Shown here piece after piece: positions 41,630 to 51,340 of a stretch of DNA of 64,000 nt (within the stretch, counting starts at the first letter, position 1; each line of letters begins with the position of its first letter). The notes under the pieces are model-generated. The model had not been told where the DNA came from. It did no database searches and saw only the letters and a program-made list of their open reading frames with translations. The stretch lies in the NCBI RefSeq assembly GCF_002902965.1, contig NZ_CP026107.1, positions 992,001 through 1,056,000 on the forward strand, written 5' to 3'. The position numbers and the translations under genes are program-made. The stretch comes from Paraburkholderia hospita. Lineage in GTDB: Bacteria > Pseudomonadota > Gammaproteobacteria > Burkholderiales > Burkholderiaceae.

Positions 41630-43396
41630 TCAGGCGGTCACATCGGCGAGCGCCTGGGCGTTCGCGCGCGGATCGGGTTTGTCGTCGTGAATGCGCAGGT
41701 TGCTGTACGAGCCGCGTTCGCGTTCATCGAGCGGCACGATGTACGGTTCGACCGCGCGTTTCTCGCTGGTCATGCGGCCCGATGCATCCTTGCGCAGATG
41801 CGTATGGCAGAACCAGTCGGCGTCGTTGCGCTGCGGATAATCGACGCGGTGGTGATACAGGCCCCAGCGGCTTTCCGTGCGATACAGCGACGCGCGCGCA
41901 GCCATTTCGGCGCAATCGCGGATGGCACGCACTTCGGCGGCGCGCATCAGTTCATGCGGATGCGTGGCCTTGATCGACGCGATGTCGTCGGCGATTTCCT
42001 CGAAGCGTTGCAGGCCGATTTCCATCTTGCGCGTCACCTTGGGCGGCTGCAGATAATCGTTGACCATGCGGCGCAGCTTGTACTCGACCTGCGCAGGTGC
42101 AAGCCCATGCTCGAGTTCGAGCGGCGCATAGACGCGCGCGCGTTCGGCATCGATCTGTTCTTGATCGAGCGGCGCATGTTCGCGGCCCGCAACGAAAGCG
42201 GCTGCGCTCTGACCTGCAAACCAGCCATACGTGAACGCGCCGAGCATGTAGTTGTGCGGCACGGCGGCCATGTCGCCGGCAGCGTAAAGGCCGCCCACCG
42301 TCGTCTCCGCGTGCTCGTTGACATACACGCCTGACGCGCTGTGCCCGCTGCAAAAGCCGATCTCGGAGATATGCATCTCGACCATCTGCTGCCGGTAATC
42401 GGTGCCGCGTCCCGCATGAAAGCGCCCACGGCTCGGACGTTCGTTCGTGTGCAGGATCTGCTCGATGGTCTGGATGGTTTCTTCGGCGAGGTGATCGAGC
42501 TTGAGAAACACCGGGCCGTTGCCGCTCTGGAGTTCCTGATAGAACTCCCACATCATCTGCCCGCTCCAGTAATCGCATTCGATGAAGCGTTCACCCTTGC
42601 CGTTCGCCGTGAAGCCGCCCAGCGGACCCGTCACATACGCGCAGGCGGGACCGTTATAGTCCTTGATCAACGGATTGATCTGGAAGCATTCGAGATTCGC
42701 CAGCGCCGCGCCCGCGTGATAGGCCATCGCGTAGCCGTCGCCTGCGTTGGTCGGGTTCTCGTACGTGCCCATCAGGTAGCCGGAGGCGGGCAAGCCGAGC
42801 CGGCCCGCCGCGCCGCACGATAGAATCACCGCTTTCGCGCGAACCACGTAGAACTCGGCCGTGCGGCAATCGAAGCCCATCACGCCGTTCACATTGCCCT
42901 GCGCGTCGGTCAACAGACGCGTCGCGACGATGCGATTCGTGATCGCGATGCGCGCGCGTTTCAGTTGCCGGTACAGCACTTTCTTGATGTCGTGTCCTTC
43001 GGGCATTGGCAGCACATACGAGCCCATGTGGTGCACTTTCTTGACCGCGTAATCGCCCGTGCCGTCCTTTTCGAACTTCACGCCCCAACGGTCGAGTTCC
43101 TCGATCGTCTTGAAGCTGTGCTTCGCGTACGCGTAGACGGCGGCCTGATCGACGATGCCGTCGTTGGCGATGGTGATTTCGCGCGTGTATTGCTCGGGTG
43201 TCGCGTGGCCGGGGATGACGGCATTGTTCAGGCCGTCCATGCCCATCGATATCGCGCCGCTACGCTTGACGTTAGCTTTTTCGAGCAGCAAGACCTTCAG
43301 ATTCGGATTGGCTTCCTTCGCCTTGACAGCGGCCATCGGTCCCGCCGTTCCGCCGCCGACCACGACGATGTCGTATTCGAGTACATGGGTGTTCAT
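41630..43396 (-). CDS. AprA-like FAD flavoprotein (fumarate reductase/APS reductase superfamily)
   Basis: A 588-residue FAD protein. The N-terminal dinucleotide motif is VVVGGGTAGPMAA, with FAD-contacting GAISMGMDGLNNA and later GGLYAAGDMAA. The C-terminal helical part carries ARASLYRTESRWGLYHHR. Insert regions and size agree better with the adenylylsulfate reductase alpha / fumarate-reductase-like group than with succinate dehydrogenase. With the AprB-like ferredoxin next door it forms a compact two-subunit oxidoreductase in a cluster of sulfonate uptake genes. No sulfate adenylyltransferase or other dissimilatory sulfur gene is visible, so the true reaction is open. The ATG at 43396 overlaps the regulator stop. 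Confidence 0.87.
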   Translation of the reverse strand: MNTHVLEYDIVVVGGGTAGPMAAVKAKEANPNLKVLLLEKANVKRSGAISMGMDGLNNAVIPGHATPEQYTREITIANDGIVDQAAVYAYAKHSFKTIEELDRWGVKFEKDGTGDYAVKKVHHMGSYVLPMPEGHDIKKVLYRQLKRARIAITNRIVATRLLTDAQGNVNGVMGFDCRTAEFYVVRAKAVILSCGAAGRLGLPASGYLMGTYENPTNAGDGYAMAYHAGAALANLECFQINPLIKDYNGPACAYVTGPLGGFTANGKGERFIECDYWSGQMMWEFYQELQSGNGPVFLKLDHLAEETIQTIEQILHTNERPSRGRFHAGRGTDYRQQMVEMHISEIGFCSGHSASGVYVNEHAETTVGGLYAAGDMAAVPHNYMLGAFTYGWFAGQSAAAFVAGREHAPLDQEQIDAERARVYAPLELEHGLAPAQVEYKLRRMVNDYLQPPKVTRKMEIGLQRFEEIADDIASIKATHPHELMRAAEVRAIRDCAEMAARASLYRTESRWGLYHHRVDYPQRNDADWFCHTHLRKDASGRMTSEKRAVEPYIVPLDERERGSYSNLRIHDDKPDPRANAQALADVTA

Positions 43397-44184
43397 CGTG
43401 CTTTCCTCGTTGCGTTGTGCTTCGCGCTTTTGCCCGCTTTTTCCCGGTCGATACGGAAGCGGTACTGAAACGCATCGCCGCGAAAGTACAGATGTTCGTA
43501 GTCGATCGGCGTGCCTGCCGCGTCGTGCGTGAGTCGGTCGATGCGCAGCACCGGGCTGCCTTCCTCGACCCGCAGCGCGTCGACGATTTCGTCGTCGGCG
43601 AGGATCGCGTCGATCGCGACATCCGCATGGCCGAGCGGCACGCCGCAGTCGTTTTCGAGGATCAGGAAGATGTCGCGCGTGACGAGATCGGCATTCGCCA
43701 GACGCGTGCCGAGCGCTTCGGGAAGCCACGTCAGTTCGAGCGATACCGGCTCGCGGTTGAGCAGCCGCACGCGATGAATTTCCGTGACGGGCGCACCTTC
43801 TTCGAGCCCAAGGCGCGCGGCTACGTTACGATCGGCTTCGACGACGCGAAAGCTGCGCAGCTGGTTGACGATCTCATAGCCCATCGACGACATCGCTTCC
43901 GCAAAGCCCTGCAGCGAACTCACGTTCTGAAACGCCTTTGGTTTCGATACGAACGTGCCTTTACCGTGCAGCTTGAACAACAGGCCTTCTTTTTGCAGGT
44001 CGCCGAGCGCCTGGCGCACGGTGATGCGGCTCACGCCGTACATCGCGCAGAGTTCGTGCTCGGACGGCATCTGCGAATGCGGTGCGTAGGTGCCGTCGAG
44101 AATCTGCACGCGCAGCGCATCTTTAATCTGCGCGTAGAGCGGAACGGAGGTAACGGGGACGAGGGGGCTGGCCGGTTTCGACAT
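43393..44184 (-). CDS. GntR-family regulator with UTRA domain (HutC type)
   Basis: A 263-residue regulator: winged HTH (IKDALRVQILDGTY; EHELCAMYGVSRITVRQALG) in residues 12-80 and a UTRA ligand domain from about 95 to 245. Its stop overlaps the AprA-like ATG (ATGA, 43393-43396), so it is the first gene of the operon it most likely regulates and is probably autoregulated. The UTRA ligand may be the imported substrate. Confidence 0.92.
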   Translation of the reverse strand: MSKPASPLVPVTSVPLYAQIKDALRVQILDGTYAPHSQMPSEHELCAMYGVSRITVRQALGDLQKEGLLFKLHGKGTFVSKPKAFQNVSSLQGFAEAMSSMGYEIVNQLRSFRVVEADRNVAARLGLEEGAPVTEIHRVRLLNREPVSLELTWLPEALGTRLANADLVTRDIFLILENDCGVPLGHADVAIDAILADDEIVDALRVEEGSPVLRIDRLTHDAAGTPIDYEHLYFRGDAFQYRFRIDREKAGKSAKHNATRKAR

Positions 44185-44303
44185 GGCTCAACTTGTTATG
44201 ACAAGATGAGTTGCAGTCTAGTGAACGCTATCTGGCGGCCAAACCAACTATTTCTGCTATCTATTTGAGCAAACGGCGGGAATGGATCGCGTCATCAGGG
44301 TAT

Positions 44304-47300
44304 TTACTGAAGCGCTCGCCGCGCAAAACGCGAGCGCAGCCAGACGCCGAGGCGGTCGACATACAGATACACGACGGGCGTCGTATACAGCGTCAGTATC
44401 TGGCTCACGATCAATCCGCCGACAATCGAAATGCCCAGCGGCCGCCGCAGATCGGCGCCTTCGCTGCTGCCTAGCGCGAGCGGCAGCGCGCCGAGCAGCG
44501 CGGCGCAGGTCGTCATCATGATGGGGCGGAAGCGCATCAGGCTCGCGTGGTAGATCGCGTCGCGCGGCGACATGCCCGAGCGCGACGCGTCGATCGCGAA
44601 GTCGACCATCATGATCGCGTTCTTCTTGACGATGCCGATCAGCAAAATGACGCCGATCAGCGACATCACCGTGAACTCGACGTGAAACAGCATTAGCGCG
44701 AGCAGCGCGCCGACGCCTGCCGAAGGCAGCGTCGACAGAATGGTCAGCGGATGCGCGTAGCTTTCGTACAGCACGCCGAGCACGATATACACGGACAGCA
44801 GCGCGGCGGCCACCAGCAGCGGCTCGTCCGACAGCGACTGCTGGAAGGTACGCGCCGTGCCTTCGAAGCTCGCGTGAAGGGACGCGGGCATGCCGATGTC
44901 GATCATCGTACGGTTGATGGCTGTCATCGCTGTCGAGAGCGATTCATGCGGCGGCAGGTTGAAGGAGATCGTGGTGGCGACGAAACTGCCCTGATGGTTC
45001 ACGCCGAGCGCTGTGTGGCCCGGTTTGAAGCGCGCGAAGGCGCTGAATGGGATCATGGTTTCCTGCGCGGTGCTGACGGACGTGCCCGCCGATGCGCTGG
45101 AATGGCCGCTCGCCGCGAGCGAATTGATCGCGAGGTTGCGGGCCGAGTCGGCGGCGACGGTGGCGGCGCTGCTCGTTGTAGTCGAGGTCGTGCCGCTCGT
45201 ACTCGTGCTGTTTAGTGCGGGAACGGCTAGCGCGAACGGCGTTGCGCCCGCTGTGGGAAGCGTGACGACGACGTCGGATGCCGCGCTCGTGCTGCTGGCT
45301 GCATCGGCGCTCGTCGCGGACGCGGCTATGGGTTGCGTGGGAGTCGCGGTGCCGCCCGGTGTCGTGACGGCTTGCGCGACCCCCGATGTTTGCGCGGCAT
45401 TCGAACTGCTTTGCGACGTGCTCTCGGCGCTTGGACCGCTGACTGTACCAGCGACAAAATTCGTCGACTGCGTGCCGCTCGGCGTGCCGCCCGATGTGCT
45501 GACGTAGAGATCGTTCAGCGTCTCCGGATGCTGCCAGTAACGCGGCGCGACTTCCATCACCACATAGTATTGGTTCATCGGGTTGTAGATCGTCGAGACG
45601 AGCCGTTGACCGAACGCGTCGTACAGCGTGTTGTCGATCTGCGCGGGCGTGATGCCGAGGCGCGCGGCCGTCGCACGGTCGATATCGACATCGGCTTCGA
45701 GTCCGCTTTGTTGCTGGTCCGAGTTGACGTCTTCGAGCTCTGGCAGCGCCTGCAACGCCTGAGTCAGGCGCGGCGCCCATTTGTACACGTCGCCGCTCGT
45801 GTCGCCTAGCAAGGTCAACTGATACTGCGCGTTACTCTGCCTGCCGCCGACGCGAATGTCCTGCACGGGTTGCAGATAGAGACGCGCGCCGGCCACTTCG
45901 TTCAACTCGGGACGCAGCCGCGCGATCACTTCATCGGCAGTCTGGTTGCGTTCTGACAGCGGCTTTAGCGACACGAACACGAAACCCGCATTGGTCTGAC
46001 GTCCGCCTGTGAAGCCGACCACGCTCGCCACCGCAGGGTCCGAGCGAACGATTTGCATCAGTTGCTTGAGCTTCGTTTCCATCGCCTGAAACGACACGCT
46101 CTGATCGCCCTGAATGCCGCCGATCAACCGGCCCGTGTCTTCCTGCGGGAAAAAGCCCTTGGGAATCGCGATGTAGAGAAACACGTTCAGCGCGATGGTG
46201 ACGAGCAGCAACGACATCATCAGCAAGGGATGGCGCAGCGACCAGTCGAGCGTTCGCGCGTAACCTTCACGCATGCGTTCCAGCGGCTGCGTAAGCAAAT
46301 GTGAGAGACGTTGCACGCGCGATGCGTTGCCGCCGTTATCGCGCTTTGTGCTCGCGAGCAGCCGTGAACACATCATGGGTGTCGTCGTGAGCGATACGGC
46401 GAGCGAGACGAGTATCGCAACCGACAGCGTCACCGCAAACTCTCGAAACAACCGCCCGATGATGCCGCCCATCAGCAGGATCGGAATGAACACGGCAATC
46501 AGCGAGATCGAAATCGACAGCACGGTGAAGCCGACTTCGCGCGCGCCGAGCAGTGCCGCCTGCATGCGCGACTTGCCCGCTTCGAGATGCCGCGCGATGT
46601 TTTCGAGCACGACGATCGCATCGTCGACGACGAAGCCCGTTGCCACGGTCAAAGCCATCAGCGACAGATTGTCGATCGAATAGCCGAGCAGATACATGAC
46701 CGCAAACGTGCCGACGATCGACACAGGCACGGCCGCGCTTGGAATCAACGCAGCCCGCGCGCTGCCGAGAAAGAAGAACACGACGAGTATCACCAGCGCG
46801 ACGGCGATCAGCAGGGTGGCTTCCGTGTCGCGCAGCGAGGCGCGGATCGTCGTCGAGCGGTCCGAGGCTTCGAGAATGTCGACGTCGGCGGGCAGTGCGG
46901 GCTTGAGTTGCGCGACGGTCGCGCGGATGCCATCGACGGTACTGATGATGTTCGCGCCGGGCTGCCGGTAAAGCATCACCAGCACCGACGGCTGATTGTC
47001 GCCGGCGAGGCCGAGGTTGCGCAGATCCTCGACGGAATCGACGACTTCGGCGACGTCCGACAGGCGCACGGCTGCGCCGTTGCGATACGCGATCACGAGG
47101 TCCTTGTATTGCGCGGCGGCGCGCGCCTGATCGTTCGCATAGAGCTGGAAGCGCCTGCCTTCGCTTTCGATGATTCCTTTGGGACTGTTGGCATTCGCCG
47201 ACGCGAGCGCCGCGCGAACGTCTTCGAGGCCTATGCCGTAGTGATAGAGCGCGGTCGGATTCAACTCGACGCGCACGGCGGGATTGGCCGAGCCGTTCAC

Positions 47301-47828
47301 ATCCACTTCGCCGACACCGGGCAATTGCGACAGCGACTGCACGAGGATCGTCGACGCGAGATCGTAGAGCTTCGCCTGCGTCAACGTGTGCGACGTGAGC
47401 GAGAGAATTAGGACGGGCGCGTCGGCGGGATTGACCTTGCGATAGGTCGGATTGCTCTTGAGGCTCGAAGGCAGATCGGCCCGCGCGGCGTTGATCGCGG
47501 CCTGCACGTCGCGCGCCGCGCCGTCGATGTTGCGGTCGAGACCGAATTGCAACGTGATGCGCGTCATGCCTACGGAGCTTTGCGAGGTCATTTCGGTGAC
47601 GTCGGCGATCTGTCCGAGATGCCGTTCGAGCGGACTGGCGACGCTGTTCGCAACGGTGTCCGGACTTGCGCCGGGCAGACTGGCCTGCACGGAGATGGTC
47701 GGGAAGTCGACTTGCGGTAGCGGCGCGACGGGAAGCCGGACGAAAGCGAATATGCCTGCGAGCGCGATGCCAAGCGAAAGCAGCGTCGTCGCCACCGGGC
47801 GTTCGATAAAGGGACGCGAAAGGTTCAT
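44304..47828 (-). CDS. RND-family multidrug efflux permease, MdtB/MdtC-like, with unusual insert
   Basis: A 1174-residue inner-membrane RND pump: [19 protein letters not shown] start, the TM4 region [14 protein letters not shown], periplasmic porter domains and a second six-helix half ending near the last helix ([21 protein letters not shown]). Residues about 778-921 are a Ser/Thr/Ala-rich low-complexity insert of ~145 residues between NDLYVST and [10 protein letters not shown], in a periplasmic loop that is a few residues long in family members of ~1030. No membrane-fusion or outer-membrane partner is adjacent; upstream lies only repeat DNA and an insertion sequence. Confidence 0.93.
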   Translation of the reverse strand: MNLSRPFIERPVATTLLSLGIALAGIFAFVRLPVAPLPQVDFPTISVQASLPGASPDTVANSVASPLERHLGQIADVTEMTSQSSVGMTRITLQFGLDRNIDGAARDVQAAINAARADLPSSLKSNPTYRKVNPADAPVLILSLTSHTLTQAKLYDLASTILVQSLSQLPGVGEVDVNGSANPAVRVELNPTALYHYGIGLEDVRAALASANANSPKGIIESEGRRFQLYANDQARAAAQYKDLVIAYRNGAAVRLSDVAEVVDSVEDLRNLGLAGDNQPSVLVMLYRQPGANIISTVDGIRATVAQLKPALPADVDILEASDRSTTIRASLRDTEATLLIAVALVILVVFFFLGSARAALIPSAAVPVSIVGTFAVMYLLGYSIDNLSLMALTVATGFVVDDAIVVLENIARHLEAGKSRMQAALLGAREVGFTVLSISISLIAVFIPILLMGGIIGRLFREFAVTLSVAILVSLAVSLTTTPMMCSRLLASTKRDNGGNASRVQRLSHLLTQPLERMREGYARTLDWSLRHPLLMMSLLLVTIALNVFLYIAIPKGFFPQEDTGRLIGGIQGDQSVSFQAMETKLKQLMQIVRSDPAVASVVGFTGGRQTNAGFVFVSLKPLSERNQTADEVIARLRPELNEVAGARLYLQPVQDIRVGGRQSNAQYQLTLLGDTSGDVYKWAPRLTQALQALPELEDVNSDQQQSGLEADVDIDRATAARLGITPAQIDNTLYDAFGQRLVSTIYNPMNQYYVVMEVAPRYWQHPETLNDLYVSTSGGTPSGTQSTNFVAGTVSGPSAESTSQSSSNAAQTSGVAQAVTTPGGTATPTQPIAASATSADAASSTSAASDVVVTLPTAGATPFALAVPALNSTSTSGTTSTTTSSAATVAADSARNLAINSLAASGHSSASAGTSVSTAQETMIPFSAFARFKPGHTALGVNHQGSFVATTISFNLPPHESLSTAMTAINRTMIDIGMPASLHASFEGTARTFQQSLSDEPLLVAAALLSVYIVLGVLYESYAHPLTILSTLPSAGVGALLALMLFHVEFTVMSLIGVILLIGIVKKNAIMMVDFAIDASRSGMSPRDAIYHASLMRFRPIMMTTCAALLGALPLALGSSEGADLRRPLGISIVGGLIVSQILTLYTTPVVYLYVDRLGVWLRSRFARRALQ

Positions 47829-48387
47829 CAGCGGTTGTCAGAGACGGCCCGTGCGCGAGGGCATGCGGCGGGCGGGGTGACAACGATGCTACGGGTGTCC
47901 GCCTGAGGGCGGGTTACGGGGGTGTTGCTGGGCGTTACCGCTTGTCGCGGGGGAAACAGATGTCAGGTTTTGACGTTCGGGGGGATGGGGCTGGCTGTCA
48001 GCGACGCTTTCCTTCTGCCAGCCTTGTTTGGCTGATTCGCGGCTGATGCCGGGCGCGTGCGGTTGATGCAACAGCATGGGGTGCCCATGCGCGGCTTGTG
48101 TTGGATGTAAGCAGTTGTCGTGGGTTTTGCAAGCCGCGCGCTCGCGGTTCGTCAGAGTTCGCGTGGCACCTTCGCGGTGTGGGCGGTTTGGTTTTTTTGT
48201 TTTTCGCTGGCATGTTTGCTGCGTAAGCGGTTCGGTTTTTTTGCCTTTGCGCTGGCGTCCGCGTATTGCTTTCGTGCTTCAGGCGTCGCCGTTTGGTGTT
48301 TTGGCCTTTGCGCTGGCATCCGCGTTTTGCCTTCGTGCTTCAAGCGTTGCCCCTGTGCGGGGCGGCACCTACTTTTCTTTGCCGCCG
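47829..48387. other. repeat-rich gene-free region left of IS481
   Basis: No credible gene. The stretch 48160-48360 is T- and G-rich with tandem degenerate units (entered separately), and its end (48342-48387) is repeated inverted at 50179-50224. It looks like a Burkholderiales intergenic repeat family. A missing adaptor gene for the RND pump would be expected nearby and is not here. Confidence 0.6.
48243..48352 (+). repeat. tandem 61-bp repeat units
   Basis: Two units at 48243-48291 and 48304-48352 share GCCTTTGCGCTGGC, then TCCGCGT and TTCGTGCTTCA, at a 61-bp period with a few changes. More degenerate copies lie just upstream (GCTGGCATG near 48207). A complementary copy lies at about 50210-50255. 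Confidence 0.7.
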
Positions 48388-49665
48388 TGTACAGACTGGA
48401 GACATAGCTGACAGGTGTACAGGGACATGACTGACACTTTCGGGTAATCAAACGCCCGGATTCCAACCATGCCCTGGGATGCAAAAGACACCATGAATCT
48501 CCGCGAAGACTTCGTGCGCGATGCCGCCACGCAGGCGGTGCCGTTCAGCGAGTTGTGCCGCAAATACAAGATCACCCGTCAGACGGGCTACAAGTGGCTT
48601 GGACGCCATAAGAGCGAAGGCGTCGACGGACTGGCCGACCGCTCCCGCCGCCCGCATCACAGCCCCACACGCTCACCGGAGCACATCGAAGCGCTGGTGC
48701 TGGACCTGCGCTGCCAGCACGGCTGGGGCGGACGCAAGATCGCACAGCGCCTGCGCGATCTGGGCCAGACCGAGGTGCCCGCACCCGCCACCATCACCGA
48801 GATCCTGCGGCGCCACGGGATGATCGACGAACAGGCGTCGCGCCAGCGCCAGCACTGGCAACGCTTCGAGCACGAGCATCCGAACTCGCTGTGGCAAATG
48901 GACTTCAAGGGCGACTTCCCGACCCTGGAGAGCGGGCGCTGCGCGCCGCTGACGGTCATCGACGATCACTCGCGCTACAACATCGTGCTGAGCGCCTGCT
49001 CGCGCACCACCACGCAGGTCGTGCAGGAAGCGCTCGAGCAGGCGTTCCGCTGCTACGGGCTACCCTCGCGTATCAACACCGACAACGGCGCGCCGTGGGG
49101 CTCGCCCAGCGCGCCGGGACAGTTCACCGAGCTCGCGGTCTGGCTGATCCGGCTGGGTATCCATGTGAGCTACAGCCGGCCGTATCACCCGCAGACCAAT
49201 GGCAAGGACGAACGGTTTCACCGCTCGCTGAAGGCCGAAGTGCTGCAGCGGCACGCCTTCAGCACGCACGAGCACGTGCAGCAGGCACTGGATCGCTGGC
49301 GGCAGGTGTACAACACCGAGCGTCCACACGAGGCACTCGGGATGGCCACGCCGATTACCCGCTACGCGTGCAGCCTGAGCAGGATGCCCGATCGCCTCCC
49401 GGAGCCCGAATACGAGTCCGGCGATGAAGTTTTACTGGTCAACTCAAGCGGCGTGGTGCGCTTCCGGGGCGAGAAACTGAAGCTCTCGATTGCGCTCAAG
49501 GGCTTGCATGTGGCAGCCCGCCCGAGCGAGGACGAAGACGGGGTGATCGAGTTCTGGTTCGCCCATCAGCGTGTCGAAAAACTTGACCTGAAGGAGCCCA
49601 AACCCTGACCATCATGTGTCAGCGATGTCCCTGTACATGTGTCAACGATGTCTCCAGTCTGTACA
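48388..49665 (+). mobile_element. IS481-family insertion sequence
   Basis: A 1278-bp element with ~50-bp imperfect terminal inverted repeats starting TGTACAGACTGGAGACAT; each end also contains a second TGTACAGGGACAT module. It encodes one transposase. The 6-bp sequence CCGCCG borders both ends (48382-48387 and 49666-49671), consistent with a target duplication. The site is the loop of a palindrome whose arms CTTTTCTTTG and CAAAGAAAAG lie immediately outside. Confidence 0.88.
48469..49608 (+). CDS. IS481-family transposase
   Basis: A 379-residue DDE transposase: N-terminal HTH (ELCRKYKITRQTGYKWLG), a linker, then an rve-type catalytic core with Asp in WQMDFKGDF, Asp in INTDNGAPWG and Glu in TNGKDERFHRS. 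Complete, with no frameshift, so the element may be active. The Arg/Lys-rich C-terminus contains a beta segment (VRFRGEKLKLS). Confidence 0.93.
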   Translation: MPWDAKDTMNLREDFVRDAATQAVPFSELCRKYKITRQTGYKWLGRHKSEGVDGLADRSRRPHHSPTRSPEHIEALVLDLRCQHGWGGRKIAQRLRDLGQTEVPAPATITEILRRHGMIDEQASRQRQHWQRFEHEHPNSLWQMDFKGDFPTLESGRCAPLTVIDDHSRYNIVLSACSRTTTQVVQEALEQAFRCYGLPSRINTDNGAPWGSPSAPGQFTELAVWLIRLGIHVSYSRPYHPQTNGKDERFHRSLKAEVLQRHAFSTHEHVQQALDRWRQVYNTERPHEALGMATPITRYACSLSRMPDRLPEPEYESGDEVLLVNSSGVVRFRGEKLKLSIALKGLHVAARPSEDEDGVIEFWFAHQRVEKLDLKEPKP

Positions 49666-49670
49666 CCGCC

Positions 49671-50178
49671 GCAAAGAAAAGTAGGCAAAAGAAAGCGGCT
49701 AACACCGCCAGCCCTTGTGTTTGCCTGAGGGCCCCCAACGGGTCTTATGCTTCACACGGCAACGTCTCTATTGGCGCGCGTTGCAAACGCTTCGAATAAA
49801 CGCCTCACCCGCTTCGAACTCCCATACACGGGCGAGCGACAGCGAATGGTTTGCGCCGCCCAGGTGGCAAACTGTGTGTAGGTTGTCGCGACGTACACGT
49901 TAGCGCTCTTACATGGTGGGACGCGTGCGCTATCGATCCAGAGTGAGGCGCGCGAGGCTCTACGGCCTACACACAGTTTGCCACCTGGGCGGCGGTGGGA
50001 TATCTGGCACGGCATGCTGCGACGCGGATAAGTGAAGCGGGTGAGGCGCTCATTTAGAGCGCTGGCAACGAACGTGGGTCACGTGATTGCCGTGTGAAGC
50101 GTAAGACCCGTTGGGGGCCCTCAGGCAGGAAGAAGAGTTAGCGGTGTTAGCCGCTTTCTTTTGCCTACTTTTCTTTGC
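49671..50178. repeat. 508-bp imperfect palindrome
   Basis: Sequence from 49671 reads back in reverse complement from 50178 with the axis near 49924. The outer arms (about 49671-49768 and 50081-50178) match over most of their length, with substitutions and a few indels. A middle block (around 49777-49815 and 50035-50070) matches more loosely. The inner arms 49856-49882 and 49966-49992 match nearly perfectly. About 80 bp of unpaired centre remains. No gene fits inside. Such a structure could extrude or arise from two inverted intergenic repeat units. Confidence 0.8.
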
Positions 50179-50330
50179 GGCGGCAAAGAAAAGTAGGTGC
50201 CGCCCCGCACAGGGGCGACGCTTGAAGCACGAAGGCAAAGCGCGGAGCCAGCGAAAGAACAGGCAAACCAACCAGCACTGCCAACACCGCAAATGCAAAA
50301 CCCCCACCAGCGTCGCAGACAAAAACCCCC
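50179..50330. repeat. inverted copy of the 48.3-kb repeat unit
   Basis: From 50179 the DNA is the reverse complement of the end of the left repeat zone: GGTGCCGCCCCGCACAGG, then GCTTGAAGCACGAAGGC. With the palindrome it makes a nested inverted arrangement spanning 48.2-50.3 kb, disturbed only by the IS481 element. It abuts the kdgD stop. Confidence 0.75.
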
Positions 50331-51248
50331 TTACTGCGCTCCAAGCTTCTTGATAAGCACATCAAGCTGCGCGACCTCGTCTTCACTCAGATCGGTGAGG
50401 GGCGCCCGTACGGGCCCAGCGTCATGGCCGACAAGTTTAGCCCCAGCCTTAACGATACTCACAGCATAACCTTGCCGACGATTCCGAATCGCCAGATAAG
50501 GCAAAAAGAACTCATCAAGCAACTTGCCAGTAGTGACATGATCATCCGCAGCAATCGCGCGATAGAACTCCATCGCCGTCTTAGGAATGAAATTGAACAC
50601 AGCCGAAGAATACACAGGCACGCCCAGCGCCTTATAAGCAGCAGCATAAACTTCAGCAGTCGGCAGACCACCAAGATAAGAGAACCGATCGCCCATGCGC
50701 CGGCGAATGGTCACCATGCTCTCGATATCACCCACACCATCCTTGAACCCGATCAGGTTCGGACACTTGTCCGCGAGCCTCTCCAACGAATCCGCCCCGA
50801 GCTTCGAGTTCGAGCGGTTATAAACGATCACGCCCATGTTCTTCACCGCCTTGCACACCTGCTCGACGTGGGCGGCAATGCCTTCCTGCGACGCTTCCGT
50901 CAGATAGTGCGGCATCAGCAGCACGCCCTGCGCGCCATTGCGCTCGGCTTCCTGCGCGTATTCGATCGCGACACGCGTCGGGCCGCCCGCGCCCGCGAGA
51001 ATCGGCACCTTGCCCTTGCAGGTTTCCGTCGCGGTGCGGATCACATTCGAATATTCCGACTTCGTCAGCGAGAAGAACTCACCCGTGCCGCCCGCCGCGA
51101 AGAGGGCAGTCGCGCCGTACGGTGCAAGCCATTCCAGGCGCGCGGCATACGTGTCGGGACGGAAGTCGCCGTTGCTGTCGAAGTCGGTGACGGGGAAAGA
51201 CAAAAGGCCTTCGGATACGATCGCTTTGAGTTCTTGTGGCGTGGTCAT
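50331..51248 (-). CDS. kdgD: 5-dehydro-4-deoxyglucarate dehydratase
   Basis: A 305-residue class I aldolase-fold enzyme (DHDPS/NAL superfamily) that dehydrates and decarboxylates 5-keto-4-deoxyglucarate to 2-oxoglutarate semialdehyde. [12 protein letters not shown] is the substrate-carboxylate motif, VYNRSNS supplies the Tyr and [10 protein letters not shown] the Schiff-base Lys. GEFFSLT rather than GEF-x-LS is typical of KdgD. It is downstream of glucarate dehydratase in a leftward cluster, and the matching semialdehyde dehydrogenase is at 55805. Confidence 0.92.
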   Translation of the reverse strand: MTTPQELKAIVSEGLLSFPVTDFDSNGDFRPDTYAARLEWLAPYGATALFAAGGTGEFFSLTKSEYSNVIRTATETCKGKVPILAGAGGPTRVAIEYAQEAERNGAQGVLLMPHYLTEASQEGIAAHVEQVCKAVKNMGVIVYNRSNSKLGADSLERLADKCPNLIGFKDGVGDIESMVTIRRRMGDRFSYLGGLPTAEVYAAAYKALGVPVYSSAVFNFIPKTAMEFYRAIAADDHVTTGKLLDEFFLPYLAIRNRRQGYAVSIVKAGAKLVGHDAGPVRAPLTDLSEDEVAQLDVLIKKLGAQ

Positions 51249-51340
51249 GAGTGAGTTCGCTTGGGTGTGTCAGTCAGTGTTGAAGTATTGGCGGCCACGC
51301 AGGCCGCGTCATTCCGGAATGGTTCCAGGTGCCAGAAGAA

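Noticed and set aside
45013..45507. A plus-strand frame opposite the RND insert, rich in Val/Leu
   Set aside because: It is the antisense reading of the Ser/Thr/Ala low-complexity insert; no start signal or homology.
49687..50165. A gene or second insertion sequence inside the large palindrome
   Set aside because: Frames are short and broken, no transposase motif is present, and the symmetry covers most of the region.
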